Source: Oceanicaulis alexandrii DSM 11625 (GTDB lineage Bacteria > Pseudomonadota > Alphaproteobacteria > Caulobacterales > Maricaulaceae). From it: a DNA stretch of 64,000 nucleotides. The notes beneath the pieces were generated by a model that worked only from the letters and a program-made list of their open reading frames with translations, had not been told where the DNA came from and did not search any database. Within the stretch, counting starts at the first letter, position 1, and every line of letters begins with the position of its first letter. The stretch lies in the NCBI RefSeq assembly GCF_000420265.1, contig NZ_ATUP01000001.1, positions 310,001 through 374,000 on the forward strand, given 5' to 3'. The position numbers and the translations under genes were made by a program. Positions 18,416-28,615 of this stretch are shown in pieces.

Positions 18416-20122
18416 TTATTCGGCGCCGCCGAAGCGCTCCGCCCACTCTGCGACCTGATCATCCTCTATCTTTGCGAACAGGATTTCAGCCGGCGTGAAG
18501 CTCTGACCCGGCTCAAGCGCAGCCAGAAGGGTTTTCGCATCCCCCGTCGGCCAGCCCTGCGCCCCTTCAAGACCCAGCGCTGACAAGATCTTGCCCGCCG
18601 CATTGGGAATTACCGGCTGAGCGGCGATGGCGCACAGGCGCACCAGATTGATCCCCACACGGACGCCCAACGCCGCCTGGACCGGATCGGTCTTGAAATG
18701 CACCCAGGGCTGAGCCTTGGTCAGGTATTCATTGCCCGCCGCCCACAGCGCGCGCGTTTCCGCGGCGGCTTTACGGAACTCCATCGCCTCGTAATGGCTA
18801 GCGATGGCGGCAAGACGCGTCTCGACTTCGGTTTCCAGCCAGGCTTCCGCCTCTCCCGGCGTTCCGCCCTCAGGGATCACGCCGTCAAACCGGCTGGCGC
18901 CGAATTTCAGGATGCGGTTGACGAAATTACCCAGAACATCCGCAAGATCCTTGTTCACGCTGGCCTGGAAATGATCCCAGGTGAATTGCGCGTCAGAGCC
19001 TTCGGGGCCATAGGCGGTGAGATACCAGCGCCAGTAATCGGACGGCAAAAGCTCCAGCGCCTGATCCATGAAGACGCCGCGCTTGTTGGAAGTGGAGAAC
19101 TTGCCGCCATACCAGGTCAGCCAGTTAAACGCCTTGAGCGCGTCCACCGTCTTCCACGGCTCCTCTGAGCCCAGAAGCGTGGCCGGGAAGCTGACCGTGT
19201 GGAAGGCCACATTGTCCTTGCCCATGAACTGCACATAGCGCACATCGTCGGCGCCCTTGTCGGTGCGCCACCAGCTCTCCCAGTCGCCGCCGCTTGTCTC
19301 CGCCCACTCACGGGTCGCGGAGATGTATCCGATGGGCGCGTCAAACCAGACATAGAAGACCTTGTTTTCAAAGCCTTCACGCGGCTTACCGTCCTTGGTG
19401 ACCGGCACGCCCCATTTGAGGTCGCGCGTGATGGTGCGGTCGCGCAGGCCTTCATCGAGCCATTTATAGGCGATGGATTTAGCGAATTGCGGCCACCCGT
19501 CGGCCGCGTCCACCCAGGCGCGAATGCGCGCTTCCATATCGGTCTGCTTGAGCTGCAGATGGCGTGTGTCGCGCACTTCGAGATTCTTGGAGCCCGACAC
19601 CGCTGAATACGGCTCGATCAGTTCGATCGGATCCAGCAGCTTGCCGCAATTGTCGCACTGATCGCCGCGGGCTTTCTCAAACCCGCAATTGGGGCAAGTC
19701 CCTTCCACATAGCGGTCGGGCAAGAAGCGTTCGTCATCAATGGAATAGACTTGCTGCTCGACGACTTCGGCGATCAGCCCGTTTGCTTCCAGAACTTCAG
19801 CGAAGTGCTGGGTCAGTTCAGCATTCTGCTTTGAGGAAGTGCGGCCGAAATAATCCCAGCTCAGCGCAAACTGCTCACCGATGGATTTCTGGATCTTGTG
19901 CTGCTCGTCGCAATAAGCCCGCACGTCCTGCCCGGCGGCCGCCGCGGCCAGCTCGGCGGGCGTGCCATGTTCGTCCGTCGCGCAGATCGCCAGCACGTCA
20001 TGGCCGCTCAACCGCATGAAACGCGCATATACGTCGGCGGGCAGCATGGAGCCGGCCAGATTGCCGAGATGCTTGACGCCGTTGATATACGGTAGAGCGC
20101 TGGTGATGAGTATGCGGGCCAT
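18416..20122 (-). CDS. metG: Methionyl-tRNA synthetase
   Basis: MetRS charges tRNA-Met in the cytoplasm. The start is set at the ATG at 20120-20122 ([20 protein letters not shown], 568 residues); the in-frame upstream extension lacks family features. The HIGH-like motif is near residues 12-20. The zinc knuckle [18 protein letters not shown] lies near residue 150, and the class-I signature appears as KFSTSNKRG near residue 340. The anticodon-binding helical domain follows. It lacks the C-terminal tRNA-binding dimerisation domain, as is common in alphaproteobacteria. Confidence 0.95.
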   Translation of the reverse strand: MARILITSALPYINGVKHLGNLAGSMLPADVYARFMRLSGHDVLAICATDEHGTPAELAAAAAGQDVRAYCDEQHKIQKSIGEQFALSWDYFGRTSSKQNAELTQHFAEVLEANGLIAEVVEQQVYSIDDERFLPDRYVEGTCPNCGFEKARGDQCDNCGKLLDPIELIEPYSAVSGSKNLEVRDTRHLQLKQTDMEARIRAWVDAADGWPQFAKSIAYKWLDEGLRDRTITRDLKWGVPVTKDGKPREGFENKVFYVWFDAPIGYISATREWAETSGGDWESWWRTDKGADDVRYVQFMGKDNVAFHTVSFPATLLGSEEPWKTVDALKAFNWLTWYGGKFSTSNKRGVFMDQALELLPSDYWRWYLTAYGPEGSDAQFTWDHFQASVNKDLADVLGNFVNRILKFGASRFDGVIPEGGTPGEAEAWLETEVETRLAAIASHYEAMEFRKAAAETRALWAAGNEYLTKAQPWVHFKTDPVQAALGVRVGINLVRLCAIAAQPVIPNAAGKILSALGLEGAQGWPTGDAKTLLAALEPGQSFTPAEILFAKIEDDQVAEWAERFGGAE

Positions 20123-20243
20123 GGGAAATAGATCCGGTCTGTCACGGGATGAGACGCGCACTCTTACCCAAGCTCACGGCAAAGGGAAACCAGCCCGGTT
20201 CAGCGGCCCGCCCCCATAACCTGCATTGTCTGCATCCGGGCGC

Positions 20244-20273
20244 TTGCCCAACAGACCGGCTCCCGCGTAGAAA
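20244..20273 (+). promoter_or_regulatory. Candidate promoter of tRNA-Thr
   Basis: TTGCCC (20244-20249), an 18-base spacer and TAGAAA (20268-20273) place the transcription start near 20280, a few bases before the mature tRNA 5' end. This is the position expected for a monocistronic tRNA gene. Confidence 0.5.
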
Positions 20274-20283
20274 GCCCAGACGC

Positions 20284-20359
20284 GCCGGCTTAGCTCAGCT
20301 GGTAGAGCAGCGGTTTTGTAAACCGAAGGTCGGGGGTTCGATTCCCTCAGCCGGCGCCA
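20284..20359 (+). tRNA. tRNA-Thr (anticodon UGU)
   Basis: A 76-base cloverleaf. The acceptor arm is GCCGGCT/AGCCGGC, the D arm contains GCTCAGCTGGTAGAGC, the anticodon loop TTTGTAA carries UGU, and the T arm contains GGTTCGATTCC. The discriminator is G and CCA is encoded. Confidence 0.97.
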
Positions 20360-20444
20360 TTTTCTCTGTTTTCTTGAAGTTCCTCGCTGACGCTGCGGGC
20401 GCACAGTCGCGCTTGCGAACCCTGTGGGTTCGGTGACGCCAGCC

Positions 20445-21641
20445 TCACTCCCCGCGCTCGGTGACTTGCACGCCATCCTCGATCCGGTCTGAGGGGTAGA
20501 GCACCAGGGTTTCACCGCTTTCGAGGCCATTGAGGATTTCAGCGTCAACGCCATTGGCCTGTCCGATCTCGACCTGGCGCAGGCGCGCGCGTCCATTCTC
20601 CACCACATAACAGGCCCAGCCGCCTTCACGTCGGAACAGCGCCGCCACCGGCGCGATCAGCACGTCCTCGCCGCGCCAGACCTCAATCGCCGGCTCCACC
20701 CGGAAGCCATGGCCCAGGCTCTCCCACATCTGCGGCGGGTCCAGCAGATCCAGCCGCACCCGCACCCGTTGCTCCTCGACGCCCAGCGCAGAGATTTTCA
20801 GAAATCCGAACGGCTCCACCCGGCTGACCCGGGCGCGCAAGGGCGGCGCCCCGCCCCAGTCTTCCAGCGTCGCCGCAGCGCCCTCGGTGATGCGGACGGC
20901 GTCGGTGGACAACAACTCCACGACGATTTCCAGATCTTCAGGGTCGCCCAGCTCCAGCAAGGGCGCGCCGGGCGCGACAACCGTCTCGCTCTCCTGAACC
21001 AGCCGGAGCACGCGGCCGCTGACCGGGCTCGTCACTTCCACCAGGCCGCGCGCATCACCGTTATCGCCCGGCTCCATCAGTCGCGCCGCCGCCGCGTCGC
21101 GCTCCGCCTGACGGGCGCGCACATTGGCGCGGGCTGTGTTCAAAGCGGCATCAGCGCTTCTGAGCGCCAGACGCGCCCGGTCCAGCGCGCCTTCGCTGAC
21201 GGTGCCGCGCTCGTAAAGCGTATTGATCCGATCCATCTCGGTCTGTGCGAAATCAGCTTCAGCGCGCGCCCGCTCCACATCGGCTTGCGCAAAGCCCAAC
21301 AAGGCCTCAGCCGAGCGCAAAGCCGCCTCGGCTTCACCCTGGCTGCGCGCGTCCAGAAAGGCCGGGTCAGAGGGCAGGATATTGGCCAGGACCTGTCCCA
21401 CGCTCACCGTATCCCCCGCTTCAGGCTCCACCCGCAGCAGCCGTCCGCCGACAGGCGCTGAGACCGTGTAGACCTCTCGCACCCGCGTATAGCCCTCATC
21501 CTGAACGGTCACGGTCAGGACGCCGCGCTCGACAGTTGCGAAATCCGCCGGCACGGGGCGCGGCAGGAAGGCGTAAATGATCAACGCCAGGGCGATCAGC
21601 CCGGCTGCAGACCAGAACACCGTTCGAAAGTTCAATGTCAT
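20445..21641 (-). CDS. HlyD/MacA-type periplasmic adaptor of an ABC exporter
   Basis: The 398-residue protein has one N-terminal membrane helix (LIALALIIYAFLP). A lipoyl/barrel half (VSAPVGGRLLRVEPEAGDTV), a long alpha-helical hairpin (about residues 95-190, Ala/Arg/Glu-rich) and the second barrel half (VTSPVSGRVLRLVQES) follow. This is the standard membrane-fusion-protein order. ATG 21639-21641 is chosen because AGGAGG lies 7 bases ahead; a TTG one codon earlier is the alternative. It is the third gene of an ATPase-permease-adaptor operon and should link the inner-membrane ABC unit to an outer-membrane factor, which is not encoded nearby. Confidence 0.9.
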   Translation of the reverse strand: MTLNFRTVFWSAAGLIALALIIYAFLPRPVPADFATVERGVLTVTVQDEGYTRVREVYTVSAPVGGRLLRVEPEAGDTVSVGQVLANILPSDPAFLDARSQGEAEAALRSAEALLGFAQADVERARAEADFAQTEMDRINTLYERGTVSEGALDRARLALRSADAALNTARANVRARQAERDAAAARLMEPGDNGDARGLVEVTSPVSGRVLRLVQESETVVAPGAPLLELGDPEDLEIVVELLSTDAVRITEGAAATLEDWGGAPPLRARVSRVEPFGFLKISALGVEEQRVRVRLDLLDPPQMWESLGHGFRVEPAIEVWRGEDVLIAPVAALFRREGGWACYVVENGRARLRQVEIGQANGVDAEILNGLESGETLVLYPSDRIEDGVQVTERGE

Positions 21642-21656
21642 CAAGCGCCTCCTGGG

Positions 21657-24035
21657 CTATTCGCGAGTTTTCAGCACGGAGATCAGGTCAAGCCGGTTAA
21701 TGCGCTGGCGCACGATCAACCCGCTGATCAGGGCGATCACGATCAGCACGCACGTCGTATAGCCATAGGTGGACGGCTCGATCACGAACGGCAGGCGGAA
21801 AAAGTCCGAGCTCATCGCCTTGGCCATGCCCCAGGCCAGAGCCGCGCCAGCGACCAGAGAAATCGGCAGGGCCACCAGGGTCAGGATGGCGCTTTCGGCG
21901 AGCAAGATGTAGCTGACCGCGCCCTTGGTGAAACCCAGAACCCGCAATGAGGCCAGCTCGCGTTCGCGCTCGGCGAGGGAGACACGTACAGAGTTATAAA
22001 TGACCCCCAGCGCGATCATGCCGGCGAACAACGTGTAGATGAAGATCGAGCGGCCGATGGACCGGTCCATCAGCTCGGTGAAGTTCTCTCTGGCGATGGT
22101 GTGAAGCTGGACGCCCGCCACCAGCGGCGCATCTTTCAGCGCCAGATAGAGCGCGTCCGCAAACGCCGGATCCACGCGCAAATATACGCCAGAGATCACC
22201 CGTCCCTCACCCAGCGCCGCATTCAGGTCTTCAAGTCGCATCTGCGCGCCCGAGCCGATCAGCACGTCAGGCGTCTGGACCACCAGACGCTCAAGCCGCG
22301 GCCTGGAGCCTTCGGTGATCTGAGCGGTCAAAAGCTCTCCTGACTGCACATGAAGCCGGTTCGCCAGATCCTGCGACAAGATCAGACCGCCGGGCGGCGG
22401 CGACACCGTGCGCCCCTGGCTGTCCATCATGCGCGACAGGGCCGGATCGTCGATGACGCCCGTTATTCCCATCAGAACCTCACGATTGTCATAGCGAAGA
22501 CGCGCGCTCGCTATCCGGAAGGGTTCCGCCTCCAGTACGCCCTCACGTCCGGCAAGGTCATGAAAGGCCGCCATGGTGCGCGGCTCGGTAAAGCTGACCG
22601 CCATGTCGTGCCGGTTGGAGAGGTCGAAATAATTTTCGATCATCACCTCCATGGCGTCGAGGAAATAGAGCGTCATCACCAAAAGAGCGCCGGAGGCGGC
22701 GATGCCGGTCACGGTCAGTCCCGCCCGCACAGGCCAGCGGAAGATCTGGCGCAACACCATCCGGCTTTGATGGTCGAGCAAGCTCAGCCGGGTCAACATC
22801 ACCCCCGCGCCGCGCGAATAATCAGGCGGCGGCGGCGGGCGCATCGCCACCGCCGGCTCCAGCCGGGCCGCTTTGAGCACGGACCAGACCGCGCCGCCGC
22901 CAACTGCAACAACAGTGACCAGAACGCCGATGGCGTAAACAGACGGGCTGGCCGAAAAAATGAGAAAGGGGAAGCTGTAGTATTGCACATACATCATCGC
23001 CATGGCGTGACCGAGCCAGGTCCCCAAAGCGAAACCGATCACCAGCCCCAGCGCGGCGATAACGCCGACCAGCTTGAGATAGTGAAGGGACACAGCCTCT
23101 GACGAATATCCGAAAGCCTTCAACAGCCCGATCTGCTCACGTTCCACCGCGATCAGCCGTGAGATCACGATGTTCACCAGGAACGCTGCGACCGCCAGAA
23201 AGATTGGCGGCAAGATAGCGCCCATGGTCTGCAGCTGATCGAGCTCGCTTTGCAAGAAGGCGGCGGAGACATGCTCGCGGCGCGTATACGCCCCCGCCCC
23301 GCCATAAGGCTCGAGAATGCGGTCAATCGCGGCGCGTACGGGCGCTGGATCCGCCCCGCGTGACAAACGCACCACCACCTCATTAAAGGCGCCTTGCTGA
23401 TCAGCGGCGGTCTCCAGCGCCTCACGGTCCATCCATAAAACGCCGAACAATAACGGGTCGGGCACGATCTGGCCGGGCGCGATGGCGTAGACGTATTCAG
23501 GCGAGAGAGCGATTCCAGAGATCGAAAGCCGCTCTCGCCCGCCCCGAATGGTGACCGTGACCGTATCGCCGACCGTCAGACCATGAGCGGTCGCAAACCC
23601 CTCCAGCACAACCACCTGATCGCGGCGCGCCGGGTCGGGCATGGAGCCGGAAACCAGATGAATGTCATTGACCAGGGGGCGTCCAGCGTGTGGCAAGGAA
23701 TAGATGACGCCGCTGGGCGGTTCGGCCATGTCTGGAATGTCGAACAGGACCGGCGACAGGATGCGCGACTGGGCAGCCGCCACCCCGTCGATCCGGCGAA
23801 TATCATCCAGCACCGCATTGGGCGCCCGCACCGCCGGCGCCCAGATATCAGCGAACCGATAGCGCTCGTAATAGGCGGAGCGGGTCTCATCGAGCGAGCC
23901 CAGCATGCCCGCCATCACCAGATGCACCGACACGCCGCCCGCAATCACCAGCGCAATCGCCAGCGCCTGGCCGCGCATGGACCAGACATCGCGCCAGAGC
24001 TTGAGGTCCAGCACTGAGAGCCAGCGCCGGGTCAC
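21657..24035 (-). CDS. ABC transporter permease, FtsX/MacB-like (double FtsX domain)
   Basis: The 792-residue inner-membrane protein has an N-terminal helix, a large periplasmic region (about residues 45-260), three helices (the first [19 protein letters not shown]), a second periplasmic region and three further C-terminal helices. This duplicated FtsX arrangement resembles LolC/DevC-type exporters. It starts with GTG (24033-24035) overlapping the ATPase stop codon by four bases (GTGA). Substrate unknown; the adaptor downstream argues for export across both membranes. Confidence 0.9.
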   Translation of the reverse strand: MTRRWLSVLDLKLWRDVWSMRGQALAIALVIAGGVSVHLVMAGMLGSLDETRSAYYERYRFADIWAPAVRAPNAVLDDIRRIDGVAAAQSRILSPVLFDIPDMAEPPSGVIYSLPHAGRPLVNDIHLVSGSMPDPARRDQVVVLEGFATAHGLTVGDTVTVTIRGGRERLSISGIALSPEYVYAIAPGQIVPDPLLFGVLWMDREALETAADQQGAFNEVVVRLSRGADPAPVRAAIDRILEPYGGAGAYTRREHVSAAFLQSELDQLQTMGAILPPIFLAVAAFLVNIVISRLIAVEREQIGLLKAFGYSSEAVSLHYLKLVGVIAALGLVIGFALGTWLGHAMAMMYVQYYSFPFLIFSASPSVYAIGVLVTVVAVGGGAVWSVLKAARLEPAVAMRPPPPPDYSRGAGVMLTRLSLLDHQSRMVLRQIFRWPVRAGLTVTGIAASGALLVMTLYFLDAMEVMIENYFDLSNRHDMAVSFTEPRTMAAFHDLAGREGVLEAEPFRIASARLRYDNREVLMGITGVIDDPALSRMMDSQGRTVSPPPGGLILSQDLANRLHVQSGELLTAQITEGSRPRLERLVVQTPDVLIGSGAQMRLEDLNAALGEGRVISGVYLRVDPAFADALYLALKDAPLVAGVQLHTIARENFTELMDRSIGRSIFIYTLFAGMIALGVIYNSVRVSLAERERELASLRVLGFTKGAVSYILLAESAILTLVALPISLVAGAALAWGMAKAMSSDFFRLPFVIEPSTYGYTTCVLIVIALISGLIVRQRINRLDLISVLKTRE

Positions 24036-24751
24036 CAGACAATCTCCTTGGGGTCCAGCTTGGTGGCGTTCTCCCGGTTTTCCCGGATCTGACCATCGCC
24101 GAAGACGATGACCCGATCAGCCATGTCCGCCACAGACGCGTTATGGGTGATGATGAACGTCGTCGCGCCCAAGGTCTCATTGACCTCGCGCAGCGCCTGC
24201 AGAACCTTGACGCCCGTCGCGGAATCCAGCGCGCCTGTGGGTTCATCGCATAACAGGACTTCAGGCCGTTTCGCGATGGCGCGCGCAATGGCGACGCGTT
24301 GCTGCTCGCCGCCCGACAGCTCAGCGGGAAAATGATGGATGCGTTCGTGCAGGCCTACCAGCGCCAGCGCCTCTTCCGGCGGCAGCGGATTGGGCGCCAC
24401 TTCGGTGACCAGCGCCACGTTTTCAAGCGCGGTCAGGCTGGGCATCAGATTGTAGAACTGAAAGACAAAGCCCACATGATTGCGCCGATAGCGCGTCAGC
24501 TGACGCTCGCTGGCTTCATGCAGCGGTCGGCCGCGAAAGAACACTTCGCCGCTGGAGCCGCGATCCAAGCCGCCCAGAATGTTGAGCAAGGTGGATTTGC
24601 CGGACCCTGACGGCCCGAGCAACACGACGAGCTCGCCCTCCGGCGCCAGCAGGTTGACGCCGCGCAAGGCGTGAACGGCGCCTGCGCCTTCCCCGTAAAC
24701 CTTGCAAAGATCGCGCGTTTCAAAACACGCTATGGGTGATGTGTTCGCCAT
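24032..24751 (-). CDS. ABC exporter ATP-binding protein (LolD/MacB/DevA-like)
   Basis: The 239-residue cytoplasmic ATPase has Walker [10 protein letters not shown] (residues 46-54), the Q-loop [20 protein letters not shown], the signature [15 protein letters not shown] and Walker [12 protein letters not shown]. The ALENV region is typical of the MacB/LolD subfamily that drives FtsX-type permeases. It is the first gene of the exporter operon; the permease overlaps its stop. Confidence 0.94.
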   Translation of the reverse strand: MANTSPIACFETRDLCKVYGEGAGAVHALRGVNLLAPEGELVVLLGPSGSGKSTLLNILGGLDRGSSGEVFFRGRPLHEASERQLTRYRRNHVGFVFQFYNLMPSLTALENVALVTEVAPNPLPPEEALALVGLHERIHHFPAELSGGEQQRVAIARAIAKRPEVLLCDEPTGALDSATGVKVLQALREVNETLGATTFIITHNASVADMADRVIVFGDGQIRENRENATKLDPKEIVW

Positions 24752-24933
24752 CCGGCCTTTTTCATCCCCGCCTGATCAGGAACCATCTTAACGAGATCGG
24801 GGACCGATGGTCAGCCAGGACAGATGCGCGGGGCTGTTTCATCTTGCCGCACCTGCTCACGCACTGCCTTAATCAGGCCGCAAGCTCATGATTTTAGAGT
24901 GGAGATTGGCGCATCCTGCGACGCTTGGCGCAT

Positions 24934-24962
24934 TTGCCGGGCCCCATGCGACGCGCTAGATG
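24934..24962 (+). promoter_or_regulatory. Candidate promoter of the cytochrome c gene
   Basis: TTGCCG (24934-24939), a 17-base spacer and TAGATG (24957-24962) fit the alphaproteobacterial housekeeping pattern. This places a transcription start about 30 bases before the ATG, with AGGAG at 24985-24989. Confidence 0.4.
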
Positions 24963-24999
24963 CTCATCCAGACCCGAGTGCAACAGGAGTAAGTTCCCA

Positions 25000-25419
25000 A
25001 TGCGTATGATTTTCGCCGGTTTCGCCGCCCTCGCCCTGACCAGCGCGGCGCAGGCGCAAGACGACGCCGAAGCCAGCATCCTGACAGAGCTGGGCGAGCC
25101 CTATGTGAGCGCCAGCATCGAAAACGGCGCCCGCATCTTCCGCCGCTGCCAATCCTGCCACACTGTGGATGAAGGCGGCCGCAACATGGTCGGCCCCAAT
25201 CTTCACGGCGTGTTCGGCGCGGAAGCCGGCCATAAGGAAGACTTCCGCTATTCACCGGCCATGTCAGAATCCGGGATCGTCTGGTCCGCTGAAACGCTGG
25301 ACGCCTATCTGACCAATCCGCGTGAATACATCCCGCGTAACCGCATGAGCTTCGCCGGTTTGCGTGACGAAGAAGATCGCAACGACCTGATCGCCTGGCT
25401 GGCGGTGAACACGCACTAA
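25000..25419 (+). CDS. Class I c-type cytochrome (cytochrome c2-like)
   Basis: The 139-residue product has a signal peptide (MRMIFAGFAALALTSAAQAQ). A single haem-binding CQSCH follows (Cys50, Cys53, His54), and the axial methionine is in RNRMSFAG (Met116). It should be a soluble periplasmic electron carrier, probably to a terminal oxidase. AGGAG lies 10 bases upstream of the chosen ATG. It lies alone between two exporter operons and ends in a shared terminator. Confidence 0.93.
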   Translation: MRMIFAGFAALALTSAAQAQDDAEASILTELGEPYVSASIENGARIFRRCQSCHTVDEGGRNMVGPNLHGVFGAEAGHKEDFRYSPAMSESGIVWSAETLDAYLTNPREYIPRNRMSFAGLRDEEDRNDLIAWLAVNTH

Positions 25420-25447
25420 GCGTTGTCCGCAAAAGCCCTGAACAAAA

Positions 25448-25476
25448 AACCTCGGAGCAGCGCTCCGGGGTTTTTC
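25448..25476. terminator. Bidirectional rho-independent terminator
   Basis: Eleven-base arms (25448-25458 with 25462-25472, one G-U pair) enclose a 3-base loop. A run of T follows on the plus strand and a run of A on the other side. It lies between the convergent cytochrome c and RND genes and can serve both. Confidence 0.88.
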
Positions 25477-25480
25477 TTTG

Positions 25481-28400
25481 CTATTCCGCGGGCGCCGCGG
25501 GCGGATCGATCGGGTCGGCGCCGCGCACTTCGCGTGCTTCTTTTTCGAGCTGGCGCGTCACCCAGTTCGGCGTCTTGGTGTATCGGCCCAGAACACCGTA
25601 CACGGCCGGCACCACGAACAGGGTGAACAGCGTGGCCACCATCACGCCGGTGAAGATCACCAGACCGATGGTCACGCGTGTTTCAGAGCCCGGGCCGCTG
25701 GCGATCACCAGCGGGAAGGCGCCGATGGCGGTCGAAACGCCGGTCATCAGGATCGGACGCAGACGGGTGACAGACGCCTCCAGCGTCGCCTCGGCGAGGG
25801 TCATCCCCTCTTCACGCAGCTGGTTGGCGAACTCCACGATCAGAATGCCGTTCTTTGCCGCCAGCCCGATCAGGATGATCAATCCGATCTGGGAGAAGAT
25901 GTTCAGGCTCGACCCGCCCATATAAAGGCCGAACAGGCCGCCCGCGACGGCGAGCGGCACGGTGAGCATGATCACGGCGGGCTGGATGAAGCTTTCAAAC
26001 TGCGCCGCCAGCACCAGGAAAACGATCAGAAGGGCCAGGCCAAACGCGAAATAGATCGCGTTGTTGGAGCGCAGGAATTCGCGCACTTCGCCCACATAGG
26101 TCGTGCCCACTTCCGGCGGCAGCGTGTTCGCCGCCCAGGCGTCGAGCCATTCCACAGCCTGACCGATAGTGTAATCGCCCTGGATGGTGGCCGAGACGGT
26201 GACCGCGCGCTGGCGGTCAATCCGCGAGCGGCTGGGCGCTTCGCCCACCTCACGCAGGTTCACAAGGCTCGAAAGCGGGATGAGATCGCCAGATTGCGCC
26301 CTGACGAACAAGGCCTCCAGGTCGTTCTGGCTGGACCGGTCCGCCTGCCGGTTCTCCATGATCACGTTATAAGCCTCGCCGCGATCAATGAATTGTCCGA
26401 CCCGGCGTGATCCCAGATGGGTTTGCAAGGCGCCGCTGATGTCAGACACCGACACGCCAAGGGCTGCGGCGCGTTCGCGGTCAATATCGACCAGAAGACG
26501 CGGCGCGGTGGGTTGGTAATCCTTGCGGGCGCGGATGAGATTGGGGTTGCGCTCGGCCATGTCCGCGATCAGCCGGTCCGCTTCACGGTCCAGAAGCTCA
26601 TATTCCGGACCTTGCAGCACGAACTGGATGTCGTCGCCGCCACCCCCGCCGCCCAAGGGCGAGCGCATGGAGACAAAGGCGCGAACGCCTGGCAACTGGC
26701 CCAAACGGGCGTTGATTTCATTGACGATCTCATCACCCGGACGGCGCTCGCCCCAATCGGTCATGCTGCCGATGACAATGCCGGAATTGTACCCCGACCC
26801 GCCCCAACCCGGCGACACCACCAGAACCCGGCGCAGTTCGCCATTGTCCAGATAGCTGTTCACGATCTCTTCGGCCTGCATCATCTGGCCGCTCATATAG
26901 TCAAAGCTTGCGCCTTCATGAGCGCCGACAAACCCAAAGAAACTGCCGCGATCAGACGGCGGGGTCAGCTCGCCAGGCAAGCGTGAGAACATGAAAGCCG
27001 AACCCGCCACCGCAACGATGATCAGCGGCGCGACGATCCAGGGCATGCTCAAAATGAGCTTCAGGCTGTGGCGATAGCTCACCTGAACCTGATCGAGGCC
27101 TCTGTTCACCCATCGGGCGGGACCACGCAGCTCGGTGCTGGGTTTGAGCAGTTTTGACGTCATCATCGGAGACAAGGTGAGCGCGACGAAGCTCGACAAC
27201 ACCACGGCGCCGGTGATGGTCACCGCCAGCTCAGCGAAGATCCGTCCAATGAGGCCCGGAAGGAAAATCAGCGGCATGAACACCGCCACCAAGGTCGCGG
27301 TGGTCGCGATCACGGCGAAAAACACCTGACGACCGCCGCGTTCACTGGCCAGCATGGGCGGTTCGCCCAGATCGACCCGGCGCTGGATGTTTTCCAGAAC
27401 AACGATGGAATCGTCCACCACCAGACCAATCGCCAACACGAGCGCGAGAAGGGTCAGGATATTGATGGAGAAGCCGCCGGCCGCGAGGATGGCGAACGTG
27501 CCGATCATGCAGACGGGCACCACGGCCGCCGGCACGATGGCGGCCCGAAAGCTGCCCAGAAAGAGGTAAATCACCAGCACCACCAATGTGGCGGCCACGG
27601 CGAAGGTGCGCCAGACTTCCTTGATGGATTCCTTGATGAAGATCGTATCGTCAGACCCGGCGACAATTTGCATGCCCTCAGGCAATTGCGGACGCAGGCG
27701 ATCAATAGCGGCGTTGATCTCTTCGGCCACGGCGACCGAATTGGCCTTGCTTTGACGCACAAAACCCAGGCCCACCATGTTCTCGCCATTTCCGCGGAAC
27801 AGGGATCGATGCTCTTCAGCGGCCAGCTCGACATCCGCGACCTCGCCCAGACGGATCACATGGCCATCTTCTGACACCCGGATCGGCATGCGCGCGAAGG
27901 CGTCTTCATCGGCGAACAGGCGCTCGACCCGGACAAATAATTGCGTGTCGGAGGTTTCAACGGCGCCGCCCGGCGCCTCGACATTTTCAGAACGCAGCGC
28001 CGCTTCAATGTCTGACACCGTCACAGAACGCGCCGCCATCTCATAAGGGTCAAGCCAGATGCGCATGGCGTAACGGCGTTGTCCGCCAATACGCACATTG
28101 GCAACGCCGTCGAGCACGGTGAACCGGTCGACGATGTTGCGGTCCGCGTAATCGGTCAGCTCTTCGCGCGTCATCCGGTCCGAGCTGAGCATGTACCACA
28201 GGAAGGGCCGCGCATCGCTGTCCTGCTTGGACACTTCAAGGCCCTGCACGTCTTCTGGCATGCGGTCGCGAATGCGGGAGACGGCGTCACGCACATCGTT
28301 CGCCGCCGCTTCAATATCGCGCTCCAGGGTGAAGGTGATGGTGACGCGGGACGACCCATCGCGAGAGGATGAGCTGATCGTATCCACGCCTTCAATGCCG

Positions 28401-28615
28401 GACAGGCTGTCTTCGATCACCTGGGTGACGCGGTTTTCCATCACCTCGGCGTTGGCGCCGGGATAGTCTGCGCTGACAGAGACGATGGGGCGGTCCACAT
28501 CGGGCATTTCTCGCAAGGGCAGCTCTTGCAAGCCCATGAAGCCGAAAACGATGATCAGGGCGCTCGCCACGAAAGCGAGCACGGGACGGCGAACTGCAAT
28601 ATCCGTCAGGGTCAT
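25481..28615 (-). CDS. RND efflux transporter permease (HAE1/AcrB-like)
   Basis: The 1044-residue inner-membrane pump starts MTLTDIAVRRPVLAFVASAL. It has twelve expected helices in two halves, two large periplasmic loops, and the proton-relay helix with GLVVDDSIVVLENIQRR near residue 400, whose paired aspartates are essential in AcrB. The family's PADRGSF-type motif appears as PPSDRGSFFGFV. Probable substrates are drugs, detergents or other amphiphiles. It overlaps the upstream adaptor gene by four bases (ATGA). No TolC-like gene is adjacent. Confidence 0.94.
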   Translation of the reverse strand: MTLTDIAVRRPVLAFVASALIIVFGFMGLQELPLREMPDVDRPIVSVSADYPGANAEVMENRVTQVIEDSLSGIEGVDTISSSSRDGSSRVTITFTLERDIEAAANDVRDAVSRIRDRMPEDVQGLEVSKQDSDARPFLWYMLSSDRMTREELTDYADRNIVDRFTVLDGVANVRIGGQRRYAMRIWLDPYEMAARSVTVSDIEAALRSENVEAPGGAVETSDTQLFVRVERLFADEDAFARMPIRVSEDGHVIRLGEVADVELAAEEHRSLFRGNGENMVGLGFVRQSKANSVAVAEEINAAIDRLRPQLPEGMQIVAGSDDTIFIKESIKEVWRTFAVAATLVVLVIYLFLGSFRAAIVPAAVVPVCMIGTFAILAAGGFSINILTLLALVLAIGLVVDDSIVVLENIQRRVDLGEPPMLASERGGRQVFFAVIATTATLVAVFMPLIFLPGLIGRIFAELAVTITGAVVLSSFVALTLSPMMTSKLLKPSTELRGPARWVNRGLDQVQVSYRHSLKLILSMPWIVAPLIIVAVAGSAFMFSRLPGELTPPSDRGSFFGFVGAHEGASFDYMSGQMMQAEEIVNSYLDNGELRRVLVVSPGWGGSGYNSGIVIGSMTDWGERRPGDEIVNEINARLGQLPGVRAFVSMRSPLGGGGGGDDIQFVLQGPEYELLDREADRLIADMAERNPNLIRARKDYQPTAPRLLVDIDRERAAALGVSVSDISGALQTHLGSRRVGQFIDRGEAYNVIMENRQADRSSQNDLEALFVRAQSGDLIPLSSLVNLREVGEAPSRSRIDRQRAVTVSATIQGDYTIGQAVEWLDAWAANTLPPEVGTTYVGEVREFLRSNNAIYFAFGLALLIVFLVLAAQFESFIQPAVIMLTVPLAVAGGLFGLYMGGSSLNIFSQIGLIILIGLAAKNGILIVEFANQLREEGMTLAEATLEASVTRLRPILMTGVSTAIGAFPLVIASGPGSETRVTIGLVIFTGVMVATLFTLFVVPAVYGVLGRYTKTPNWVTRQLEKEAREVRGADPIDPPAAPAE